From contig JABXJT010000116.1 of the NCBI GenBank assembly GCA_013375455.1, positions 1-11,031 of the forward strand: DNA of 11,031 nt. The letters are read 5' to 3'. Position numbers and translations under genes: made by a program. Numbering within the stretch: position 1 is the first letter of the stretch; each line of letters begins with the position of its first letter. The notes under the pieces are model-generated. The model ran no database searches and was not told the origin of the DNA. It saw nothing but the letters and a program-made list of their open reading frames with translations. Of this stretch, positions 1-6,800 are shown piece by piece. The stretch comes from Candidatus Helarchaeota archaeon (lineage in GTDB: Archaea; Asgardarchaeota; Lokiarchaeia; Helarchaeales; HEL-GB-A).

Positions 1-48
1 ATCCGTCAACTCATTAAGGCCACCCACGAACGCCTCGGAAAGCTTTAA
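1..48 (+). CDS. C-terminal end of an unidentified protein (partial, cut by window edge)
   Basis: Read in frame from base 1, the first 15 codons are open and end in TAA at 46-48, giving IRQLIKATHERLGKL. The peptide is charged and helical, as many protein C-termini are, and this stretch is more GC-rich than the AT-rich intergenic DNA after it. The stop lies 45 nt from the stop of the convergent membrane gene at 94, a sensible convergent layout. The T-rich stretch at 91-110 could end its transcript. Frame 2 is also open here, but it runs on into the convergent gene and is less plausible. The piece is too short for family assignment, and its reality is inferred from context only. Confidence 0.4.
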   Translation: MRQLIKATHERLGKL

Positions 49-70
49 AAGACTACTTTTGCGGATTATG

Positions 71-80
71 AAAAAAAAGG
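71..80 (-). terminator. T-run terminator of the minus-strand membrane gene pair
   Basis: On the minus strand this reads CC followed by eight T, 14 nt past the TAA of the six-TM protein gene. No hairpin is evident. A bare oligo-T run just past a stop codon is a normal archaeal intrinsic terminator, so this is probably the end of the two-gene minus-strand transcript. Confidence 0.5.
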
Positions 81-93
81 GAATTGATGTAAT

Positions 94-678
94 TTATTTT
101 GGTTTTTCTGGAAGAAGTGCATAGGCAAAAAGCGCTGTAATCACGATTGCTATCCAAATTCCCCAGTTTGGAATAAGAAATTCTATGTATATCCAGGTAC
201 AAATAAAGAAGACTACTGATACACCAAAAACGGCCAAATACATCAATGCATTGCGCTTGACCAGTTCTGGATTCAGATGTTCATATAGCTGGGCGCCTAT
301 TCCTACGAGAAAGGCAATGAGCAAGGCAATTGAGGTAGGTGCAACTGTCGCCTGATCAATAATTAATAGTACAATCGTCCCAATGAACGAGAAAATTGCT
401 GCAAGAAATACGCCCATTGCTATTTGTCTCACGCGATGAGTCCTTGTTTTTGCGACAAAGGGAAATAGAAATGCTAAAATCCAACAAAAAGCTAACGTCG
501 TGACGGTCAAATCACCAGGTTGGCTGAAGTCCAGGAACCCTGAAATATATAGGATTAGAGCTGTTGCAAAAATGATGACACATAAGATAACTGCTTGCAT
601 AAACGGCCTGAATCGGTATCCTTTTCCCATATCTTCGATTACTGCTTCATCAATATTCTCAACTTCATCACTAGCCAT
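94..678 (-). CDS. Six-TM integral membrane protein of unknown function
   Basis: This 194-aa protein has an acidic, polar N-terminus (residues 1-25) and six predicted hydrophobic helices at about 27-48, 57-76, 86-107, 113-133, 144-168 and 171-189, with a short PEKPK tail. With six helices both ends should lie on the same side, probably the cytoplasm. I see no transporter, protease or enzyme motif and do not recognise the family. The ATG start is well supported: two overlapping GAGGTGA Shine-Dalgarno motifs lie upstream (686-692 and 691-697), the nearer one 7 nt from the ATG. The gene starts 17 nt after the stop of the upstream PH-like gene, and that stop overlaps the farther Shine-Dalgarno motif. 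Co-transcription and perhaps translational coupling are therefore likely. A role as membrane partner of the upstream protein is inference. Confidence 0.85.
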   Translation of the reverse strand: MASDEVENIDEAVIEDMGKGYRFRPFMQAVILCVIIFATALILYISGFLDFSQPGDLTVTTLAFCWILAFLFPFVAKTRTHRVRQIAMGVFLAAIFSFIGTIVLLIIDQATVAPTSIALLIAFLVGIGAQLYEHLNPELVKRNALMYLAVFGVSVVFFICTWIYIEFLIPNWGIWIAIVITALFAYALLPEKPK

Positions 679-685
679 AATTCTT

Positions 686-697
686 TCACCTCACCTC
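686..697 (-). promoter_or_regulatory. Double Shine-Dalgarno motif overlapping the upstream stop codon
   Basis: The minus strand carries GAGGTGAGGTGA, two overlapping GAGGTGA motifs. The TGA of the upstream gene (696-698) overlaps the farther one. The closer motif is 7 nt from the ATG at 678. This fixes the start of the six-TM gene and suggests that ribosomes ending on the first gene can restart on the second. Confidence 0.65.
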
Positions 698-1643
698 AGA
701 ATCCAATTGAGGGAATTGCCCCTCTAGCACGCCAGAGCATCAAAGTACGTGCATGACGTTTGCGCCAACCCAAGCTTTTCAGTTGGATGCTTCGAATGAC
801 GAAGAACATCTCTCGTGGCCATGGCATATTCTTGAAATCGATCCAGGGCCCTCCTTCCTGCTTTGGAATACAACAGATATGAATGTCCCCAATTGGAACC
901 CGCATGAAATAATTCATGAACTTTTGAATTGCTGAAATCTCTAAATCCACTCTGCGTATTCTCCCTCGTCCTATTCGACCAGAGTATTCATCACTATAGC
1001 TAGTATCAAAAGCTATTCCTGATCTTTCCCCAATTACAACGCTGTATCTTTCACGTGCCCATATTGAAACCAAGTTCTCGATAGCGTCAGTAGTTATCAA
1101 ACCTAAGAGAACGATAAACATTAGGAATATATATACGTCTAAATTACTTGGAACTCCAAGAACGTCAAGCCTTAACCAATCTGTTGCACCTCCCCATAAC
1201 CCACAGACAAGTGCAAAAATGAGTGCGCCTATGAAAATGCCATATACCGCAACTAGCTCTACGTGCGAAAAGAATGGATGCTGATATGCGCCATAGACTA
1301 AATTGTCATCCTTAGTGAGCCGACTCGCGCGGATCATATCCTTATCTGACAAGAAAATAAGTGGATCATTTAGTGCGAACCATCCGGTCTTTGATGTCCT
1401 ATAAATAATGTCGCCTTTCTCCAATTTTTTCATCGCACGCTTCACGACAGGCTCTGGCAACTGGGTTCCTTTCACGATGTCTTTAAATTGAAATCTTCGT
1501 TCATCTAGGAAACTCGTGGAAATCGTATCGATTACAGCACCGATGCCTTGTATTTTTTGCCTAGTCAATGTAATTAGAAAACCAACTACAAATCCAATCA
1601 ATGCCAATACTGGAATCAACCATTCTAAACTCTCAAATACCAC
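696..1643 (-). CDS. Membrane protein with winged-helix domain, three TMs and a C-terminal bPH2-like (DUF304-type) domain
   Basis: This is a 315-aa protein. In order it has a TM helix (about 9-27); a soluble segment with a winged-helix pattern (about 50-92: FKDIVKGTQLPEPVVKRAMKK, then a basic wing around YRTSKTGW); two TMs (about 128-150 and 170-195); and a C-terminal cytosolic domain (about 199-286). That last part follows the bacterial PH domain 2 pattern seen after paired TMs in YdbS/YdbT-like proteins: RYSVV..ER after the TM, a strand with RIRRVDLE, an amphipathic helix AIQKFMNYF, a strand GDIHI, and an ending FKNMPWPREMFFVI that resembles the usual F-NVPNP-E motif. The domain call is by eye, so moderate. 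The start is GTG at 1643, backed by GAGGG at 1650-1654 with 6-nt spacing; no in-frame ATG fits better. It is the first gene of a pair with the six-TM protein and is divergent from the longin gene. The winged helix could bind DNA or act as a protein-contact module. The partner and ligand are unknown. Confidence 0.85.
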   Translation of the reverse strand: MVFESLEWLIPVLALIGFVVGFLITLTRQKIQGIGAVIDTISTSFLDERRFQFKDIVKGTQLPEPVVKRAMKKLEKGDIIYRTSKTGWFALNDPLIFLSDKDMIRASRLTKDDNLVYGAYQHPFFSHVELVAVYGIFIGALIFALVCGLWGGATDWLRLDVLGVPSNLDVYIFLMFIVLLGLITTDAIENLVSIWARERYSVVIGERSGIAFDTSYSDEYSGRIGRGRIRRVDLEISAIQKFMNYFMRVPIGDIHICCIPKQEGGPWIDFKNMPWPREMFFVIRSIQLKSLGWRKRHARTLMLWRARGAIPSIGF

Positions 1644-1796
1644 TTCGATCCCTCATTATTTTGAATTCAATTTATTTTTCAGTTGATATTTATCTTATTA
1701 TTAAAATTATTATTGTATTTATTTTTGATTATCTCTATTTATTTGTTTTTTTAAAAGTATTAGCGTTTTCTCGCTTTTTTTTTAATTAATTAATTC

Positions 1797-1859
1797 CATC
1801 ATGAGAACCATGAAATCATCATGTCAAGGCGACAAAAATTATTAAAGAATCCATGTCAA
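1797..1859. repeat. Cluster of short CATG-containing repeats upstream of the longin gene, possible operator
   Basis: CATCATG occurs at 1797-1803 and 1817-1823, exactly 20 bp apart. TCATG-5 nt-CATGA forms an inverted repeat at 1799-1813. CATGTCAA occurs at 1820-1827 and 1852-1859. CATG words stand out in such AT-rich DNA, and the cluster sits just upstream of, or at, the likely + strand promoter. Binding by a regulator is inference; short words can recur by chance. Confidence 0.25.
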
Positions 1860-1904
1860 TATTTATTATCTAAAGATAGGAATTAATAAAACTATAAGAA
1901 TTAA

Positions 1905-1908
1905 GAGG
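1905..1908 (+). promoter_or_regulatory. Shine-Dalgarno GAGG with unusually long spacing
   Basis: GAGG lies 12 nt before the ATG at 1921, longer than the 6-7 nt used by the two minus-strand genes. Another ATG at 1911, out of frame, opens a seven-codon ORF that overlaps the true start, but it is only 2 nt from GAGG and too close for normal use. The 1921 start is chosen because the longin first strand begins right there. Confidence 0.4.
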
Positions 1909-1920
1909 AAATGACATTCA

Positions 1921-2613
1921 ATGCTATTATATGACTTGTATGTTATTTATCGTGGCGGTCAGACAATTTTCCATAAAAGATTTGGGTCGATGGAGATTGA
2001 TCAGGACCTTATCACGGCATTTTTAACAGCTATAGAGAATTTTTCAAAAGAAGTCTTAGCCACGGATGAACCTCTGCGTGTTATAGAAAAAGGCTTCTCA
2101 AAAGTATTGTTAGCATATGGTAAAGATGTCTGTTGTGCTCTTGTGTGCGGAACGGAGGATATATCAGAAGTCGAAATTTTACGTAATATCCTTGAAATCA
2201 CCTTAAACGATATCCAAACGCAATTTGCTCAGATTCTTACTGCTTGGAAAGGCGACTTAAGACAGTTAGCGGGGATTTCTGATATCGTAGAGACAAATTT
2301 AAAAGGAATTATGCGGGCTTCAGCCCCACCGCCACTTGCTGAATTAATTCAAAATCCAAATAGGTATTATTACATGGTTGATGATAGGGGTATAAATTTA
2401 TATAACACACTTCTACGCGAATCAAAAGCCTTTCGCGCCTTTATTAAAAAAATAGGCATCCCAATCGAATGGGTTGATATGATTTTAAACGAGATCCGTA
2501 TGGGGAAGCGGAATTCTACTCAATTGGGGCAAGAACTAGGAATCGAGATGCAACGTTTAATTGTATTGCTTCGCTCCCTTAAATTACGCGGTATTGCTCT
2601 AATTTGGATGTAA
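1921..2613 (+). CDS. Longin-like domain protein with C-terminal winged helix
   Basis: This 230-aa soluble protein has no TM or signal peptide. Residues 1-115 follow the longin/SNARE-like order of strand, strand, helix, three strands, helix: LYDLYVIYRGGQTIFHKRF, then DLITAFLTAIENFSKEV as the first helix, then VIEKGFSKVLLAYG, DVCCALVCG, and a long helix EVEILRNILEITLNDIQTQF. ILTAWKGDLRQLAGI and a Pro-rich linker (APPP, 135-138) lead to a C-terminal part (about 150-230) ending in a winged-helix pattern (WVDMILNEIRMGKRNSTQLG, then ELGIEMQRLIVLLRSLKLRG). Longin folds serve as small-GTPase and trafficking scaffolds in eukaryotes and are abundant in Asgard archaea. Here the winged helix may bind DNA, or mediate protein contacts as in ESCRT-II-type proteins. 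It is divergent from the PH-like gene and 120 nt upstream of the methyltransferase. The fold is assigned by pattern, and the exact partner is unknown. Confidence 0.85.
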   Translation: MLLYDLYVIYRGGQTIFHKRFGSMEIDQDLITAFLTAIENFSKEVLATDEPLRVIEKGFSKVLLAYGKDVCCALVCGTEDISEVEILRNILEITLNDIQTQFAQILTAWKGDLRQLAGISDIVETNLKGIMRASAPPPLAELIQNPNRYYYMVDDRGINLYNTLLRESKAFRAFIKKIGIPIEWVDMILNEIRMGKRNSTQLGQELGIEMQRLIVLLRSLKLRGIALIWM

Positions 2614-2632
2614 TGCAGTCGCATTAGTGAAT

Positions 2633-2648
2633 CAAAACTTTTTATATG
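2633..2648 (+). promoter_or_regulatory. Candidate BRE/TATA promoter of the methyltransferase gene
   Basis: CAAAAC followed by TTTTTATATG (2639-2648) matches the archaeal purine-rich BRE plus TTTATATA-type TATA box. A start about 25 nt downstream would fall near 2670-2675 and leave a leader of about 60 nt. This suggests the methyltransferase has its own promoter rather than depending only on read-through from the longin gene. The five T in it could also help end the longin transcript. Confidence 0.5.
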
Positions 2649-2680
2649 AAAAACAGAATAACATATAATACTGTAGAAAA

Positions 2681-2712
2681 AGAGTAAGATAAATTATTAA
2701 AACTAATACTCT
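2681..2712 (+). other. Inverted repeat in the methyltransferase leader
   Basis: AGAGTA (2681-2686) and TACTCT (2707-2712) are perfect 6-bp arms separated by 20 nt of A/T-rich sequence, just downstream of the predicted transcription start and 21 nt before the ATG. It could be a leader hairpin or an operator. The weak stem makes a chance match quite possible. Confidence 0.2.
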
Positions 2713-2733
2713 AAGTTCATATGGGCGCTCAGA

Positions 2734-3771
2734 ATGGCAGTAAAAGAACCGGAATTTGACTTACTCGCAATGGCACAAGGTCTAAACTGGTTAATACGAC
2801 AGCTTTATACCCAAATTGCTAAAAATGAAAAATTTCCAGAGTTATTAAAGGACCCCAAGAGTTTTGTCCGAATTGTGGAAGATAAAAAATACAAAAATCT
2901 GCGGATAACAGAAGCATTTCTAAAATACTTGGCTGAACAAAATGTTATCACTCTCGAAGATGGGAAATACCAATGGAATTCAACCGAAAGACGAAAAGTT
3001 AAAGGAAAGACTGTTGTTGAGGCAGAAGCAATTGGAATTCAAAAGGTACAAGAGAAAGCGATGCCATTATTTGGGATTTTAAGAAAATATGCCGAAGTCC
3101 TTCCTAGCATTTTAAGGGGTGGAAACCCAGATCGCGAATCAGAATTAATCATCTGGGATTCACTTTATACCACTGAATTTTATAATTTTTTGAGGGCGGA
3201 AGCAATTCGGCGTGGAAATCTTCCTAAAGGTGGCGTCATCATTGATTTCGGATGCCGATCGGGCTGGAGCATCATCAATATCTTGGAAGAACTAGAGCCC
3301 AGAAAAATTTTTGCTATTGACCCTTCTCCCCAAATGATTGAATTAGCCTATGAAAATTTACTTGCCCTAGATAAAACCAGCAAGGTTGAGTTCATTCGCT
3401 ATGACTTTGATTTTGAAAAATCACTCGTTATAAATGAAAAATGTGATGGCGCTTTTATTGGTTTACTCTTTAATCGGTTTACTGGCGAACAAATTACTGA
3501 CATGTTATTAGCCCTTCGACCAACTCTCAAAGGTGGCTCTCGCATTTGTGGCCTGCAGCCCATCAAGGATTCAGATGCACTTCATCCTGCCGAGTTACTC
3601 CTATTTGCCGATAAGGAGTTCAAGGGTTATCCTGAATATGTTGAGTTCAAAACCGCTTTCCTTCGTGCAGGCTTTACAAAACCAGTGATTGAAAATAGCA
3701 TGTTTTTCCACACTACCTATATTGCAGAAAAACCGGTTGAAAAGCCGAAAAAGAAGAAGAAAAAAAGGTAA
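2734..3771 (+). CDS. Class I SAM-dependent methyltransferase with winged-helix-like N-terminus and lysine-rich tail
   Basis: This is a 345-aa cytosolic protein. Residues 10-85 are mostly helical and end in a winged-helix-like stretch (LRITEAFLKYLAEQNVITLE, then DGKYQW at 76-81) like the N-terminal dimerisation modules of many small-molecule methyltransferases. Residues about 165-330 form the Rossmann core. Motif I is IIDFGCRSGWS (169-179), D196 in FAIDPSPQM is the acidic residue that should hold the SAM ribose, YDFDF (223-227) matches the adenine-side motif, and LRPTLKGGSR (261-270) is the usual helix and turn before strand 5. The middle glycine of the common GCGTG is Arg (GCRSG). The tail (333-345) is almost all Lys and Pro. 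The substrate cannot be told: O-, N- or C-methylation of a small molecule or macromolecule is open. The ATG at 2734 has no clear Shine-Dalgarno; Met13 is an alternative start, and the ATG at 2720 is out of frame. The gene converges on the giant FN3 gene. Confidence 0.88.
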   Translation: MAVKEPEFDLLAMAQGLNWLIRQLYTQIAKNEKFPELLKDPKSFVRIVEDKKYKNLRITEAFLKYLAEQNVITLEDGKYQWNSTERRKVKGKTVVEAEAIGIQKVQEKAMPLFGILRKYAEVLPSILRGGNPDRESELIIWDSLYTTEFYNFLRAEAIRRGNLPKGGVIIDFGCRSGWSIINILEELEPRKIFAIDPSPQMIELAYENLLALDKTSKVEFIRYDFDFEKSLVINEKCDGAFIGLLFNRFTGEQITDMLLALRPTLKGGSRICGLQPIKDSDALHPAELLLFADKEFKGYPEYVEFKTAFLRAGFTKPVIENSMFFHTTYIAEKPVEKPKKKKKKR

Positions 3772-3808
3772 GGTATTCTTTTTAAAAATTTTTAAATAAA
3801 AAAAAAAA
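3772..3808. terminator. Bidirectional A/T-run terminator between convergent genes
   Basis: The 37 nt between two convergent stop codons hold CTTTTT and ATTTTT on the + strand (3778-3794) and a run of about eleven A at 3798-3808, which is a T-run on the minus strand. Both genes can end here by the oligo-T mechanism usual in archaea. No strong GC stem is seen. Confidence 0.6.
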
Positions 3809-6800
3809 TTAGATGGGTAGCGGTAGTAGTTCTTCTGCGATATATTCCTTTTTCTTGCCCTTTGCGCGTGATCGAGCGACTACCATGACCATTGCAACAG
3901 CACCCACCGCAACGGCTCCGATTACTACTATTATATATATCGGAAATTCTTCGATTTTAACCGAGTAATCAAAGGAAGTGCTCGTGGTAAAAAGCCCGCG
4001 CCAATCCTCAACAGTAATGGTGAAATTCACAAACGAACCTTCTGGTTGCCCTGGTATTTCTCCTCCGTATATACTCAAGTTATGAGTTCCATTCCAGAAA
4101 GATGCTACAAAATTCATAAATACATTTTGAGGAGGTCCCCCATCAACAGTATAGGTTATATAGACTCCAGGAACTAGGGAAATTCCTCCACGATCGTGTA
4201 CCGTTACATTGATATATACCGCCTCTCCAGCTGGAATGTCTCCTGTCGGATAAGTTATAGTGATGATATCCGGGGGTGTCGTATCTACAGGAACAATGAT
4301 CATGTCAGAAGGAAGGCTCCGATTCCCTTTTTCATCCAAAGCAACGACTCTAATGTAGTAGGTATCATCAGGTAAGGGCCCGAAAGTATAATTAGTCGCC
4401 GGGAATACAATCGTACCATTAAATGAATCCGCTTGCCCAAAAGTATAATCATACGGGGTTAATCCCGTAATATTTGTAAAGGGCGTTGTTAAACAATAAA
4501 TTTCATAAGATAGTACGTCAGCTCCGAAATTTTCGTCGGTCGGACGGTTCCATGAGATGGTGAAATCTGGAGATCCTGGCGGTCCAATATAAAATGCGTT
4601 CAAATTAGTGGGGGAGCCTGGCACCACAGTATCACTGACATTTACCCACATCAAATTTGAGGGGAAACTTGTTCCATTCCATTTATCTTCGGCAACCACA
4701 TAATAGGTCCAATTGCCATCCGGCACTCCATATTCGATGTAACTATAGTCATCGACTCCTACAATATAGGGCACATAATCGATGATATATGAAATGTTGG
4801 TAGAAGAATTCATGCGATAAATGTAGTATCCAGCAAGTACCACAGGGGGATTGTTTATATGCCTTGACCAATTCAAGCGAATATCGCTATTATTGGTTAT
4901 ATCTATGAGCTGGGTCAACGTAGGCGGATACCGAGAAATCGTTATATTTACAAAATTCGAGGGTGACCCTTCTAGGGAATTGTGATAAGGAAGCATATCC
5001 TCATCAAGTGCTGAAACATAGTAGGAATAATTTCCAATTGGAAGATCTTCCGGCTCTAACCAGAGTTGTGGGTCAGATATCTTTAGTTTGTTATCAATTA
5101 GTCCATAATCGCTCAGGTTCCCAGTCCAATCCTTCCATGATCCATTCCACCGATAGATATTATACCATGTCGTATCCGGGTCGGGCGGTGATGTGATAAT
5201 GAGATAAATTTGTGATTCAGCTGTGACCCCACCCACAATTGAATCGTCTGTCATATCTGGAGGCCTAGTGTCGTTTGTCACATCATATTTGATCTCTGAG
5301 ATAGGTCCTACATTACCTCTTTCATCCACCGCGATCAAATAGTAACTATAATTAGTCGGGGGATACTCTGTCAAACCCTTATCTTGATAGACGGTTGTAT
5401 CACGCCCATATATTTCAGTGACTTTACTAAAGACCGTGACAGAAATGTTTCGGTATAAATTGTAATGATGTACATCCAACTCTGGATTAGCATTCCAACT
5501 GATATTCATGATATTTCCGGTCCCTTCATTTATTACTGCAAAGCCAGTAGGCGCAGAAGGCGGCGTTTTGTCCCCTTCCGTTTTGTTGAACGCATACTCG
5601 GTTGAAGATTCACCAACCTCATCCGCTACGGAAATCTTATACGTGTAATACTGATCGTCCAGAAGATTCTCTTGTGAATCAACGTAAATCTGAGTGTTGT
5701 TATTGTATTCAATATGGATTAAATTAGCTGGACTTGGAGGAAAGTATGGATTGATATCTACAACTCGGTAAATATTATAGGCATAGAAATCAGGAGGTGT
5801 TACAGCCGTCCAAGTTAGATCTATTGAGCCATCTGGCTGTGGGAGCAAATTGAACGTAATAACCGGATCTGGGCGAATTGTATCGGATGGCGCGAATGAA
5901 ACTTCATTACAACCTGTTGCAGTATTATTGCTTTCATCGACGGCACGTACTTGATAATAGTAAGAAACAGTTCCAGTTCCATCAAGAGTCTCATCCAAAT
6001 CATAATAATAATTTGTACCAGCCACGCTCATCACAGTATCAATTAAATTAGAACTATTGGGAGTGAAGCCAGGTGTTGTAGACCGATATATTTTAAAATA
6101 AAGGATATCAGGATTGGCAGGGGCTGACCATCTCAATCTAATATATCCACCTTGCTGGTGGGATTGGGCAAATAGGTTTGTTACATTGTCCGGAGGAGTA
6201 ATGTCACCACTTGGTGAAATGATTGAAGTTAATCTTGGTGGTGATACTGTATCATACCCCACCTCGTCAAAAACTCGAATTTCATAGAAATAATATTCTG
6301 AATCGAAAAGCTGATCTTCGAAATCAATCCAACTATTCGTAGCATTATTAGCAATACTTTGCAAAAGAGTGGTTCCATTTCGCAAGATTTCATACTTGAC
6401 GAAATCATCCTCTTGTGCTGCAGTCCAGTTGAGGATTAGGCTCCCTGCAACATTTGTGACATTGAAGCTACTTGGTTGGAGTGGTGGCACCGTATCTCCC
6501 GGTGTTCCGCTTTTCTGTGTTGCTGCAGGGAGGTAGTTACCGTCATCATCTACGGAAAGGACCTTGTAGTAATATTTTAGCCCATCAGTTAAGCCCGTGT
6601 CCAAAAAGTAGTTAGTAAGACGTGAAACATTGTCAACAAAATTCGCGGGACTTGGCGTAAATCCAGAAGAAATATTACTTCGGTGGACTCTATATTCCTG
6701 CATATCCCCAGCTACAACTAGATCCCACGTGATGTTTAGGGTATTGCCAGTAGGAATTACGGTCACAGTTAATATTGTGACGGCAGGAGGGGCAATACTA

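Larger units (their letters stand above)
1644..1920. promoter_or_regulatory. AT-rich divergent intergenic region with promoters for both flanking genes
   Basis: These 277 nt contain no ORF of note and must hold promoters for the minus-strand PH-like gene and the + strand longin gene. For the minus gene, a TTTTAAAA box at 1749-1756, with A-rich DNA upstream, is a possible TATA element that would give a leader of about 80 nt. For the + gene, TATTTATTAT at 1860-1869 would give a leader of about 30 nt. Both are guesses, since many A/T words here could serve. T-runs at 1746-1752 and 1775-1783 could stop + strand read-through. Between 1797 and 1859 there are clustered CATG-containing words, listed separately. 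Confidence 0.45.

Noticed and set aside
500..935. Two + strand ORFs (75 and 60 codons) over the minus-strand membrane genes
   Set aside because: They overlap genes with clear TM patterns and Shine-Dalgarno motifs; the translations have no recognisable features.
1762..1783. AGCG-TTTTCT-CGCT hairpin followed by nine T as an intrinsic terminator on the + strand
   Set aside because: The stem is only four base pairs and no + strand gene ends upstream of it. At most it may limit read-through, so it is not listed as a terminator.
1601..1789. 62-codon + strand ORF in the divergent region
   Set aside because: It starts inside the PH-like gene and continues through low-complexity A/T sequence, so the Ile/Phe/Tyr-rich peptide reflects base composition rather than a membrane protein.
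1911..1934. Seven-codon ORF overlapping the longin start as a regulatory leader peptide
   Set aside because: Its ATG is only 2 nt from GAGG, too close for normal initiation, and so short an ORF is expected by chance.
2001..2201. 66-codon minus-strand ORF inside the longin gene
   Set aside because: It is antisense to a convincing longin domain and has no ribosome binding site or family pattern.
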